This document shows positions 7,405-16,652 of a DNA stretch of 64,000 bases, one piece after another. The notes under the pieces are model-generated. The model made no database searches. It was not told the origin of the DNA and saw only the letters and a program-made list of their open reading frames with translations. The position numbers were made by a program, and so were the translations under genes. The DNA is taken from contig NZ_JASCQG010000006.1 of NCBI RefSeq assembly GCF_030005555.1, positions 106,063 through 170,062 on the forward strand, read 5' to 3'. The first letter of the stretch is position 1, and the number at the start of each line of letters is the position of its first letter. This stretch comes from Empedobacter sedimenti. Its GTDB lineage: Bacteria > Bacteroidota > Bacteroidia > Flavobacteriales > Weeksellaceae.

Positions 7405-10242
7405 ATGATCAACCAATACCAAGCTAAATATTACGCATACGAATTGTCTAAAAAAGCAACATCAGATAGTCCTGAAAAGTTCGGAGCTACCTTGATGGAT
7501 GCAAAAGTAGAATTAAATCCTCACCAAGTTGAAGCTGCTTTGTTTGCTTTTAAATCTCCTTATTCTAAAGGTGCTATTCTTGCAGACGAGGTTGGTTTAG
7601 GTAAAACCATTGAAGCAGGAATTTTATTAAGCCAAAAGTGGGCAGAAGGGAAAAAGAAAATTTTAATTATTTGTCCTTCCTCTCTACGTAAACAATGGGT
7701 AAACGAATTAGAAGATAAATTTTATTTAAAAGCTGAAGTATTAGATAATATATCTTACAATAAAAAAGCTAAATCTGGAATTAAAAATCCATTTGATAAT
7801 GGCCATACAATAAAAATTTGTAGTTATCAATTTGCTCGAAAATGCGCGGAAGAAATACAATTGACTTCGTGGGATTTGGTTGTATTAGACGAAGCACACT
7901 ATTTAAGAAATGCATACAAATATGGTAACGTGACTGCTCAAACCATTCAAAATGCAATCCGTGATTATAAAAAAGTGTTACTTACTGCCACACCTTTGCA
8001 AAATAGATTAGATGAATTGTATGGTTTAGTTTCTTTTATCGATCCTGAGATTTTTGGTGACATTAAAAGTTTTAGACGCAATTATATTTTAGAATCTGGT
8101 AACCGAGATATTGAAGGGTTAAAAAACAGGTTAAATTCAATTGTACATCGGACGTTACGTCGTGATGTTAAGGAATTCATCAATTATAGAGAACGTATCC
8201 CAATTACTCAACAATTTATTCCTACAGAAAAAGAACAGGAGTTATATGAAAAGGTTTTAGAATATCTAAGACAAGAAAGAACCTATGCTTTTCCGCCAGC
8301 TCAAAAACATTTGATGCAGTCAGTAATTTTTAAATTACTAGGTTCATCTTCTTTCGCAATTAGTAGAACACTAGAATCTTTATTAAAAAGGTTAAGAATA
8401 CTTTTAGAATCATCTAAAGTAGTAGAAGATGATTTGTATGAAATGTTTCTAGAAGAATATGAAAATCTAGATGATGAATTTGATGAAGGTGAAATTATTG
8501 ATGATGATGATTTTAATGAAATTACCTTAGATGATAAAATTGCAATAGAAGAGGAGATCAAGCAGCTAGAAGAATTTTTAATTCTTGCGAATAGCATACA
8601 ACATAATGAAAAGGGTGAAAAATTATTAATTGCTTTAGAACAAGGCTTTACAAAATTGAATGAGTTAGGTGCAAAGCAAAAAGCATTGATATTTACAGAA
8701 TCAACTAGAACACAGCAATATTTATTAGAGCGTTTATCGAAAGAAAAATATGCAGGAAGAATTTTAATCTTTAATGGGAATAATTCTGATCCTATATCAA
8801 ATCAAATTTATCGTGATTGGATTGCAGATGATAAAAATGTAGGAAAAGTAACGGGTTCTAAAGCCGTTGATATCAGACAAGCCTTAGTAGATGCTTTCAG
8901 AAGTGATCAATATGATATAATGATTGCGACAGAAGCTGCTGCTGAGGGGATCAATTTACAGTTCTGTAGTATGATTGTCAATTACGATTTACCTTGGAAT
9001 CCACAGCGTGTAGAACAACGCATTGGCCGTTGTCATCGCTATGGACAAGAGTATGATGTGGTGGTTGTAAATTTCATTAATGCAGCGAATGCAGTAGAAA
9101 CTAGAGTATACGAATTACTAGAAAATAAATTCCGTTTATTCGATGGTGTTTTTGGTTCTTCAGATGAGGTTTTAGGTTCAATTGAAAGTGGTGTTGATTT
9201 TGAAAAACGAATCATTGAAGTTTACAAAATGTGTCGAACAAAAGAAGAGATAGAAAACTATTTCAACCAGCTGCAAAGTGAATTCGAAGACCAAATCAAT
9301 CAAAAAGTTAAAGACGTACAATCTAAATTGTTTGATCATTTTGAAGCAAGTGTAATTGATAAACTACGTACAACTTATTCGGACACGATTGTGTTTATAG
9401 AGAAATTTGAAAAATGGTTATGGGAGTTAACCCAGTTTTACCTTCAAAACAGAGCACAATTTATATTTGATGATTATACCTTCATTTTAGATAATGGTGA
9501 AAAATATACATTAAATAAAAAACGTGAAGATGCTAAACGATTTTTAATAAATGGATCAATTGCTCAAAAAATTATCATCCAGGGTAAAAAGGAAAAAACA
9601 CCTTCTGCTCATCTTTCTTTTGATTGGAGTAAAGTAAATGTTACTCATACAGATGTTAGTAATCTAAAATCTAAGTCAGGCGTATTAAGAGTTAGTAATT
9701 TAGAGGTTTCTTCTGAAATTGAATCACATTCCGTATTACTTTTTTCTGGTATTACTACCGAAAACGAGGTTTTAAATGACGATATTTGCCGCTTTATTTT
9801 AGGGCTTAATTCTACAATAAATGATACTTTTAAAGGTGATTTAGATGCAATTGAAAAATTTCATGCTAAAGTTAAAGCAGAAAGGCTAAAGTATCTCGAA
9901 GATACAGATGCCGCTTTAATGCAACGCGAATTTAAAAAATTCCACAATTGGGCTGATGATAAGATTTTTGAATTAGAATCCGAATTAAAAGAGGCTAAGA
10001 AAGAAGAAAAAGAAATTGATAAAGCTGCGATGCAAGAAGGATTATCAGGTGCGGAAGCTTTAGCGATGCAGGAAAAATTAGCAAAGGCAAAGAAAAAAGT
10101 ATCACGCCTGAAAAGAGAAATGTTTGATCGTGAAGAGGAAATTGAAGCTGAACGCGATCAAATGATTGCTGAAGCGAAGAATAAATTAAACAGAACAATA
10201 ACAGAAGAAGAAGTGTTCACCATTTCTTTTGAATTGATATAA
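7405..10242 (+). CDS. SNF2-family helicase of the island's restriction/defence operon
   Basis: A 945-residue ATPase that should translocate on double-stranded DNA. SNF2/HepA-like motifs are clear: Walker A DEVGLGKT at 61-68, DEAH near 162-165, LTATPLQNR near 192-200, and in the second lobe ATEAAAEGINLQF followed by QRIGRCHRYGQ near 535-547. An acidic insertion (~350-375, LDDEFDEGEIIDDDDF) splits the lobes, and residues ~855-930 form a charged coiled coil. It starts an operon with the methyltransferase 6 bp downstream. SNF2-type helicases of this size occur with methylases in class 1 DISARM (DrmD), but the other DISARM core genes are absent. The promoter is probably in the 35 bp after the preceding terminator. 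Confidence 0.93.
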   Translation: MINQYQAKYYAYELSKKATSDSPEKFGATLMDAKVELNPHQVEAALFAFKSPYSKGAILADEVGLGKTIEAGILLSQKWAEGKKKILIICPSSLRKQWVNELEDKFYLKAEVLDNISYNKKAKSGIKNPFDNGHTIKICSYQFARKCAEEIQLTSWDLVVLDEAHYLRNAYKYGNVTAQTIQNAIRDYKKVLLTATPLQNRLDELYGLVSFIDPEIFGDIKSFRRNYILESGNRDIEGLKNRLNSIVHRTLRRDVKEFINYRERIPITQQFIPTEKEQELYEKVLEYLRQERTYAFPPAQKHLMQSVIFKLLGSSSFAISRTLESLLKRLRILLESSKVVEDDLYEMFLEEYENLDDEFDEGEIIDDDDFNEITLDDKIAIEEEIKQLEEFLILANSIQHNEKGEKLLIALEQGFTKLNELGAKQKALIFTESTRTQQYLLERLSKEKYAGRILIFNGNNSDPISNQIYRDWIADDKNVGKVTGSKAVDIRQALVDAFRSDQYDIMIATEAAAEGINLQFCSMIVNYDLPWNPQRVEQRIGRCHRYGQEYDVVVVNFINAANAVETRVYELLENKFRLFDGVFGSSDEVLGSIESGVDFEKRIIEVYKMCRTKEEIENYFNQLQSEFEDQINQKVKDVQSKLFDHFEASVIDKLRTTYSDTIVFIEKFEKWLWELTQFYLQNRAQFIFDDYTFILDNGEKYTLNKKREDAKRFLINGSIAQKIIIQGKKEKTPSAHLSFDWSKVNVTHTDVSNLKSKSGVLRVSNLEVSSEIESHSVLLFSGITTENEVLNDDICRFILGLNSTINDTFKGDLDAIEKFHAKVKAERLKYLEDTDAALMQREFKKFHNWADDKIFELESELKEAKKEEKEIDKAAMQEGLSGAEALAMQEKLAKAKKKVSRLKREMFDREEEIEAERDQMIAEAKNKLNRTITEEEVFTISFELI

Positions 10243-10248
10243 TAAAAC

Positions 10249-13215
10249 ATGAGTAACTATAATAAACTTCAAGACGTTTTAAAAGAAATATTTGAGATGG
10301 ATAAGGCGGATTTAGATTTTGGAATCTACCGCATTATGAATCAAAAACGTGATCAGGTAATGGATTTTATAGATCGTAAATTACCGAAAGATATTAAAGA
10401 CATATTAGCGCAAACACAATCAAAAGATTCTACTTCTATTCAAGCAGAATTAGATAAAGCGATTAAATCTGCGCAAGATTTAGGTGTGGAGCCAGATACT
10501 TTACCTAAAGTAATCGAGTTAAAAGCGCAACTGAATAATGCGATTGATACCAATGCTTTAGAGCAGGAAGTATTCTCACATTTGGCGAATTTCTTTAAGC
10601 GTTATTACAAAGACGGCGATTTTATTTCGTTACGTCGTTACAAGAAAGACGTGTATGCCATTCCTTATGAAGGGGAAGAAGTAAAACTACATTGGGCAAA
10701 CCATGACCAATATTATATCAAAACATCGGAATATTTAAAGAATTACAGCTTTAAATTAAAAGATGGAAAATCGGTTCATTTCCAATTAAAGGAAGCTTCT
10801 ACGGAACAAAACAACAATAAAGCACAAGGTGATCAAGAGCGTCGTTTTGCTATTTATGAGGAGCAACCTGTGGAAGTAATCGATGGACAATTATACATCA
10901 ACTTTACGTATGAACCGCACAAGAAAACGGTAAAACAAGCTGACCTAGAAGCGAAGGCAATTGAAGTGATTCAAAACAATATTCCTGCTGAATTTGCTTT
11001 AGCATTTGACAAAGCGCCAACAGAGAAAAATAAGAATCGTACCATTGTAGAGAAACATCTGAACGATTTCATTTCTCGTAACAGTTTCGATTATTTCATC
11101 CATAAAGATTTAGGTGGATTCTTACGTCGTGAGTTAGATTTCTACATCAAAAATGAAGTTTTATACATCGACGATATCAATACCGAAAATCCAGCCTATT
11201 TTACAGCGCAGTTATCCAAGATAAAAGCGTTGAAAACCGTTGCTTCTAAGATTATTACCTTCTTAGCGCAGATAGAGGATTTCCAAAAGAAATTATGGTT
11301 AAAGAAAAAGTTTGTGATCAGTACCCATTACTGCATCACCTTAGACCGTATTCCTGAAAAATATTATGCCGAAATTGTGGCCAACCAAGCACAATTAGAC
11401 GAATGGAAAGAATTGTTTGACATTGTCATTCCGAACGGTAGTGAGGAATCTCTACGCAACGAACCTTATTTGGTTCTGGATACCAAACATTTCTCCGAAG
11501 AATTCAAAGATAAATTATTAGCCGAATTCGACAATTTAGACGAAGAAACTAATGGGCTATTAATCAATTCTGAGAATTTCCAAGCATTGAATGTATTGCA
11601 AGAAAAATATCAGGAGCGTATTTCATTAAATTATATAGATCCACCTTATAATACTTCTGCTTCAGAGATATTATATTTAAATGGATTTAAAAGTGCTTCA
11701 TGGATGTCATTAATAGAAAATAGAGAGTTATTATCAAAAAAATTATTATCGAATTCAGCTGTTAAAATTGTAGCTATAGATGATACAGAATTTAATAATA
11801 TTTCTTTTATCCTTCGTGAAGTTCATTCTGATAAAGATATTAATAATGTCATTGTAAATCATCATCCTGCAGGGGCTGGATTAACAGGGACAAATATTTC
11901 AACTACTCATGAATATGCGATATTTTTGACGCCCAAAAATAAAAAGGTATTATTTGGTGAAAAGAAAGAAGCTGGTATTGGGAAAATTGGATTTATTAGA
12001 ACCGGAACTGCTGAAAGTAACTTAAGAATTGGAAGACCTAATAGTTTTTATGCTGTCTTGGTTGATAGTAATTATAATGTTGTAGGTATAGAAGTTCCAC
12101 CCAAAATCAATGAATCTTACCCTGAAGAAAACACAGTTGATGGTTTAATAAGAATTTATCCTAAAAGTAAGGATGGAACAGAAAGAGTTTGGAGAAGATC
12201 ATATGAATCTTGTTTGAAAGAGATTGAAAACAATAATATTATTTGTTCTCCAAATTTAAGTCTAAGTTTAATCTCTGATAATGAAGAATCTTCAAAACCT
12301 ATTTTTAGTAACTGGACTGACACGAAATATAATGCTGGTGTTCATGGAACTAATGTGTTAACTAATATAATTGGTAAACCACTATTTAGCTATCCCAAGT
12401 CAATTTACAATTTGTATGATTGTATTTATTACTCTACAAATCTAAATAGTTTAATTTTAGACTACTTCGCTGGATCAGGAACTACAGGTCACGCAACTAT
12501 AAAACTAAATCGTGAAGATGGTGGTAATCGTAAATACATCTTGGTAGAAATGGGTACATATTTTAATACAGTAACCAAACCACGTATTCAAAAAGTCATC
12601 TACACCGACAACTGGAAAAACGGTAAACCACAAGATAAAGCGGGTATTTCGCAACTATTCAAATACCAAGTCTTAGAATCGTACGAAGATGCCTTAAACA
12701 ATTTGCAGTTACCGAATAAAACCAATGCCGCTTTATTAAACTTTGAGGAGCAAGCGCAAGAAGAGTACCTCTTAAACTATATGTTGGATGTAGAAACACA
12801 AGATCATTTGTTCAATGTTCAAATGTTCCGCAATCCATTCAATTACCAATTAAAGGTGACAGAGAATAACGAGTTGGTACCTACGAAAGTAGATTTAGTA
12901 GAAACCTTCAATTATTTAATTGGCTTGTATGTAGAACGTGTACAACGTGTAGGCGATATCAAGTTTGTAGAAGGTAAAACCAGAGAGGGCATCAAAACTT
13001 TAGTGATTTGGCGCAATCTGGAAACCACCAGCAATGAAGAAACCGCACAACGTTTCCGTAAAATTTACGACAGCGTACGTTCTTCGGAGTTTGACCAAAT
13101 CTACATCAACGGCGATCATCATTTCGACAATATGCGCACTGGTGAAGATAATTTCAAAGTAAAACTAATCGAAGAAACCTTCTTCAAGCAAATGTTTAAT
13201 ATTTCGGAATTGTAA
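10249..13215 (+). CDS. Large beta-class N6-adenine DNA methyltransferase (type III Mod-like)
   Basis: Predicted to methylate adenine in the target of the partner nuclease and so protect host DNA. In 988 residues, the catalytic DPPY motif is at 464-467 and the AdoMet-binding FAGSGTTG at about 740-747; this order (IV before I) defines the beta class used by type III Mod subunits. The intervening ~270 residues should hold the target-recognition domain. About 450 N-terminal residues exceed an ordinary Mod. Arginine codons are CGN in all 15 N-terminal cases and 11 of 12 C-terminal cases, but AGA in 8 of 9 between the motifs, which points to a transferred central segment. It is 6 bp from each neighbour. 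Confidence 0.93.
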   Translation: MSNYNKLQDVLKEIFEMDKADLDFGIYRIMNQKRDQVMDFIDRKLPKDIKDILAQTQSKDSTSIQAELDKAIKSAQDLGVEPDTLPKVIELKAQLNNAIDTNALEQEVFSHLANFFKRYYKDGDFISLRRYKKDVYAIPYEGEEVKLHWANHDQYYIKTSEYLKNYSFKLKDGKSVHFQLKEASTEQNNNKAQGDQERRFAIYEEQPVEVIDGQLYINFTYEPHKKTVKQADLEAKAIEVIQNNIPAEFALAFDKAPTEKNKNRTIVEKHLNDFISRNSFDYFIHKDLGGFLRRELDFYIKNEVLYIDDINTENPAYFTAQLSKIKALKTVASKIITFLAQIEDFQKKLWLKKKFVISTHYCITLDRIPEKYYAEIVANQAQLDEWKELFDIVIPNGSEESLRNEPYLVLDTKHFSEEFKDKLLAEFDNLDEETNGLLINSENFQALNVLQEKYQERISLNYIDPPYNTSASEILYLNGFKSASWMSLIENRELLSKKLLSNSAVKIVAIDDTEFNNISFILREVHSDKDINNVIVNHHPAGAGLTGTNISTTHEYAIFLTPKNKKVLFGEKKEAGIGKIGFIRTGTAESNLRIGRPNSFYAVLVDSNYNVVGIEVPPKINESYPEENTVDGLIRIYPKSKDGTERVWRRSYESCLKEIENNNIICSPNLSLSLISDNEESSKPIFSNWTDTKYNAGVHGTNVLTNIIGKPLFSYPKSIYNLYDCIYYSTNLNSLILDYFAGSGTTGHATIKLNREDGGNRKYILVEMGTYFNTVTKPRIQKVIYTDNWKNGKPQDKAGISQLFKYQVLESYEDALNNLQLPNKTNAALLNFEEQAQEEYLLNYMLDVETQDHLFNVQMFRNPFNYQLKVTENNELVPTKVDLVETFNYLIGLYVERVQRVGDIKFVEGKTREGIKTLVIWRNLETTSNEETAQRFRKIYDSVRSSEFDQIYINGDHHFDNMRTGEDNFKVKLIEETFFKQMFNISEL

Positions 13216-13221
13216 TAAGAT

Positions 13222-16200
13222 ATGGCAAACTTTCACGACAAGCTCGTACTCAATAAGTATATGCTATCTCTTTTCGGAATTGATAGCATTGGTAAAAAAA
13301 TCATCGGTAAAAAAGGTGTAGAAATTTTTACCGATTTAAAGCTTTCTTCTAACGAAGGATATACCGAAGAAGGGAATACCAAATATTTGCAAGCTTTAAT
13401 TGCGCATATGTACAATAACAAACATATGACGGCTACGATGCTGCAAACCTATGACGAAAATATTGTTCGTTATACCAAACAAATTTCTGAAAAACGTGAG
13501 GAACAGATTACTTGGAAGTATTTCCAATACCTTTCTTTATTGTTCACAGAAGTGTACTTGGATAAGTATTTTAGTAACAAAGTAAAGTTGTTGGCAGATG
13601 TTAATGAATATGTGAAAGAATTCAATCTGAAACAAGCTGAAGCCAATGCAGGAAAGAAAAAAGATAAAGATACTTTTATTGCACAGCCATTTACTTTAGA
13701 AAACCTAAACAAATTAGCTTTTTGGAATGCAACAGGTTCGGGTAAAACCTTATTGATGCACATCAACATCAAGCAATATTTGCATTATGCTAATCAATAC
13801 AACCAAGGGCACCAAAACAAAGTATTGTTAATTACGCCAAATGAAGGATTAACCAAGCAACATTTAGCGGAATTTAAGCTTTCTGATATTAGAGCGAATA
13901 ACTTCTCTAAGAACGATTCTGGTATGTTTTCGGGTAAACAAGTAGAAATCTTAGAGATCACTAAATTAGCTGAAAACAGTGGTGATAAAACAGTTGCAGT
14001 GGAAAGTTTCGAAACCGACAACTTAGTTTTGATTGATGAAGGTCACGGAGGAATGTCTGGTGACTCATGGAAAAAATTTAGAGATCAATTGAGCTTAACA
14101 GGTTTTGCTTTTGAATATTCGGCAACATTTGGACAAGCAATTAATGCAGCTTCGGGAGCGAAGAAAACCGAGTTTACACAAGAATATGCTAAAAGTATTT
14201 TGTTTGATTATTCGTACAAATATTTTTATGAAGATGGATATGGTAAAGATTACCGAATTCTAAATTTAAAAGAAGATAATACCGCTTATCAGCAATTATA
14301 TTTAACAGCGAATTTAGTTTCCTTCTTTCAACAACAATTGATTTTTAAGGAACAGAAAACTTCGTTGAGGGATTTTTTATTGCATAAGCCTTTATGGATT
14401 TTTGTAGGTGGCAAAGTAAATGCAGTTCGTAAAGAAGGAGGAAAAGATGTTTCGGATGTTTTGGAAATTATTTATTTCCTGACCGAATTCTTAAAGAATC
14501 CAACGGTTTCTATTCAGAATATAGAAGCTGTCATCACTGATAAAGCAGGATTGGTAGACAAAAATGGGTATTCTATTTTTGAAACATCATTTTCCTACAT
14601 CAAAGAACAAAATCTAGATGCTACAACCATTTTCAATTTGATTAATGAATTGGTATTCAATAACACCACAATTGGTGCTAATCTGTATGTAGATAATCTG
14701 AAAGGTGCAGATGGTGAGTTAGGTTTACGAGTAGGAGATACAGATAAATATTTTGGTGTTATCAATGTAGGTGATGAGAAAAAACTATATGAGTTAGCGG
14801 TTGCCAATAATGTGTTGGGTACAGAACGTGATTTCTCTGATTCTTTATTTAAAAAGATTAACGAAGATACTTCATCCATTAATTTATTAATTGGCTCTAA
14901 AAAGTTCTCAGAAGGTTGGTCATCTTGGCGTGTATCGTCGATGGGATTAATGAACGTAGGAAAAAGCGAAGGTTCGCAAATTATTCAGTTATTTGGTCGA
15001 GGTGTTCGTTTAAAAGGGTATAACTTCTCATTAAAGCGTTCAACAGGTTTAGATGATTATCAAAAACCTGATAATATCAAAGCGTTGAAAAAATACCTAA
15101 GACATTTAGAAACACTTCAGATTTTCGGTGTAAAAGCCGACTATATGGAGAAATTCAAAGAATTCTTAGAAGAAGAAGGTTTGCCAACGAACGATTCGGC
15201 TTGGATAACGATAAAAGTTCCAACGATTCAGAATGACATTGTACAACAAAATAGACTAAAACTAATTGCTGTTAAAGATTCTGAAAACTTTAAACAGAAG
15301 GTTCTTGTATCCTTAGTGTACAATGCATCCATTTTTGATGGGAAAATAGTAGAGTTAGATTGGTATCCAAAAATTGATGTATTAGAGAAGAAAAGCTCTG
15401 GTAATGCAGTAAACAAAAACAGTAGCTTTTTAAGCTCAAAGCATATATCATTTTTAAATTGGAATGCTATTTACTTAGCCCTTCAGAATTTTAAAGCGGA
15501 TAAAGGTTATCACAACCTTAAAATTGAATTAGATCAATTACAAGCCATCTTAAATGAAGTGTCTTGGTATAATTTATTAATACCTGCGCACAAATTAGAA
15601 TTTAAGCAATTTAGTAATGTACAGATTTGGCAAGAATTAGCCATTACCTTACTAAAGAAATACATTGAGCAGTTTTATTTATTCTATAAGAATGAATTCA
15701 ATTCAGACCACGTAGAAGCGATTCAATTAAGTGGTACGGATGATAATTTCCTTCTAGAATATGACTTCAGATTAAATACGGAAGAAGAAATAGAATACTA
15801 TCAAAATAAAATTGAACAGCTGAAGACTGAGGTAATGGATCCAGCTTTTGATAATATTCAAATAGGAACTGAAGTATCTGCTTTTGATAATTTATTACAT
15901 TTATATAAACCTTTAGTTTATGTAGGTAAAGGATATAAAGAAAAATTACAAGTAAGTCCTATTCCTTTAGATGCTTCTGAAAAACAGTTCTTAGATGATT
16001 TAATTACTTATATAGGAACTAAACCTGAACATTTAGAAGGTAAAGAAGTTCATGTACTGAGAAATCAAAGTAAAAAGGGATTAGGTTTCTTTACAGATGG
16101 TAATAATTTTTATCCTGATTTTATTTTATGGATTGTACAAGGTGATAAACAAACTATTAAGTTCATTGATCCGAAAGGTATTCGAAATTCGAAAGGTATT

Positions 16201-16419
16201 AATGATCCAAAGATTCAATTTTTCAAAGTCTTAAAGGATAAGATTCAACCACAAGTTGAAAATGCTGGAATAGAATTAGATTCTTATATTGTATCCAATA
16301 CATCCTACTTAGAAGTAAATTGGAAGGATAATTTAAGTATTGAAGAATTCAATAATAACCATGTGTACTTTCAGAAAGAGAATGTTGGTGAGTATATTAA
16401 AAATATTTTAATTAATTAG
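13222..16419 (+). CDS. Type III restriction-like helicase/nuclease (Res-like)
   Basis: A 1065-residue superfamily 2 helicase fused to a nuclease, the probable restriction subunit of the operon. Walker A ATGSGKT is at 170-176, the DEAH-box variant DEGH at 272-275, and the motif VI region FGRGVRLKG starts at 591. A C-terminal PD-(D/E)xK nuclease site is readable: Pro965-Asp966 in FYPDFILW and Asp983-Pro-Lys985 in IKFIDPKG. The domain order matches Res proteins of type III systems, which cut after convergent ATP-driven movement. The catalytic residues look intact. The gene is 6 bp downstream of the methyltransferase and is the last gene before the right attachment repeat; the CATCCG pair follows it directly. 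Confidence 0.93.
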   Translation: MANFHDKLVLNKYMLSLFGIDSIGKKIIGKKGVEIFTDLKLSSNEGYTEEGNTKYLQALIAHMYNNKHMTATMLQTYDENIVRYTKQISEKREEQITWKYFQYLSLLFTEVYLDKYFSNKVKLLADVNEYVKEFNLKQAEANAGKKKDKDTFIAQPFTLENLNKLAFWNATGSGKTLLMHINIKQYLHYANQYNQGHQNKVLLITPNEGLTKQHLAEFKLSDIRANNFSKNDSGMFSGKQVEILEITKLAENSGDKTVAVESFETDNLVLIDEGHGGMSGDSWKKFRDQLSLTGFAFEYSATFGQAINAASGAKKTEFTQEYAKSILFDYSYKYFYEDGYGKDYRILNLKEDNTAYQQLYLTANLVSFFQQQLIFKEQKTSLRDFLLHKPLWIFVGGKVNAVRKEGGKDVSDVLEIIYFLTEFLKNPTVSIQNIEAVITDKAGLVDKNGYSIFETSFSYIKEQNLDATTIFNLINELVFNNTTIGANLYVDNLKGADGELGLRVGDTDKYFGVINVGDEKKLYELAVANNVLGTERDFSDSLFKKINEDTSSINLLIGSKKFSEGWSSWRVSSMGLMNVGKSEGSQIIQLFGRGVRLKGYNFSLKRSTGLDDYQKPDNIKALKKYLRHLETLQIFGVKADYMEKFKEFLEEEGLPTNDSAWITIKVPTIQNDIVQQNRLKLIAVKDSENFKQKVLVSLVYNASIFDGKIVELDWYPKIDVLEKKSSGNAVNKNSSFLSSKHISFLNWNAIYLALQNFKADKGYHNLKIELDQLQAILNEVSWYNLLIPAHKLEFKQFSNVQIWQELAITLLKKYIEQFYLFYKNEFNSDHVEAIQLSGTDDNFLLEYDFRLNTEEEIEYYQNKIEQLKTEVMDPAFDNIQIGTEVSAFDNLLHLYKPLVYVGKGYKEKLQVSPIPLDASEKQFLDDLITYIGTKPEHLEGKEVHVLRNQSKKGLGFFTDGNNFYPDFILWIVQGDKQTIKFIDPKGIRNSKGINDPKIQFFKVLKDKIQPQVENAGIELDSYIVSNTSYLEVNWKDNLSIEEFNNNHVYFQKENVGEYIKNILIN

Positions 16420-16420
16420 A

Positions 16421-16447
16421 TTTTCATCCGTGATTTCATCCGTTTTT
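16421..16447 (+). repeat. Right paired CATCCG repeats, candidate recombinase arm sites
   Basis: CATCCG at 16425-16430 and 16437-16442, each preceded by TTT, exactly 12 bp apart and in the same orientation as the pair at 3419-3444. They lie 52 bp inside the right attachment repeat. Confidence 0.5.
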
Positions 16448-16493
16448 ATATGTGATTGTAGAAAATTCCTTTAAAATAGAGAGTTATTGTAAG

Positions 16494-16508
16494 TCCCGCC
16501 AGCTCCAC
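16494..16508 (+). repeat. Right attachment repeat (attR side)
   Basis: TCCCGCCAGCTCCAC, identical to the tmRNA 3' end at 3306-3320. It is an isolated fragment without the rest of a tRNA-like structure, as expected for the copy left by integration. A 13-bp sequence (AAATTCCTTTAAA) occurs on each side of it, at 16463-16475 and 16510-16522. Confidence 0.9.
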
Positions 16509-16509
16509 T

Positions 16510-16548
16510 AAATTCCTTTAAAGTGAAATTTAAAGGAATTTTTATTTT
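16510..16548 (+). terminator. Probable original ssrA terminator, displaced by the island
   Basis: AAATTCCTTTAAA and TTTAAAGGAATTT form a long stem with a short loop, then TTATTTTT. It starts 2 bp after the right attachment repeat, just where the native terminator of the uninterrupted tmRNA gene would be. Confidence 0.75.
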
Positions 16549-16652
16549 TAATTGAAACTTAATCATCTTTGACACTTATCATTTTAAGAATAATAAAAAC
16601 TACCTTATCTTAGTAGAAGAATTAACACTTTACTTTTAAGACAATTAAATTT

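Larger units (their letters stand above)
3306..16508 (+). mobile_element. Integrative island in the 3' end of ssrA, carrying an SNF2/Mod/Res operon
   Basis: The island is bounded by exact 15-bp direct repeats (TCCCGCCAGCTCCAC) at 3306-3320 and 16494-16508; the first completes the tmRNA. tmRNA 3' ends are classic targets of tyrosine recombinases, and such a recombinase is the first gene inside. Cargo in order: integrase, unknown protein, HTH excisionase-like protein, HUH-like protein, a small frameshifted gene, SNF2 helicase, adenine methyltransferase and restriction helicase/nuclease. All genes point away from ssrA. No conjugation or capsid genes are visible, so it is best described as an integrative (possibly mobilisable or satellite-type) element. 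The exact crossover point is not determined. Confidence 0.9.

Noticed and set aside
8301..8597. Serine-rich minus-strand frame of 98 codons
   Set aside because: It is the antisense shadow of the acidic Asp/Glu-rich insertion of the SNF2 helicase.
7405..16419. Calling the operon a complete DISARM system
   Set aside because: Only a DrmD-like helicase and a large methylase fit. No DUF1998 helicase, DUF1998-only protein or phospholipase D-like gene is present, and a Res-type nuclease is.
16494..16508. A second tRNA or tmRNA end at the right side of the island
   Set aside because: Only 15 bases match; no acceptor partner, D arm or anticodon arm is present, so it is an attachment repeat.
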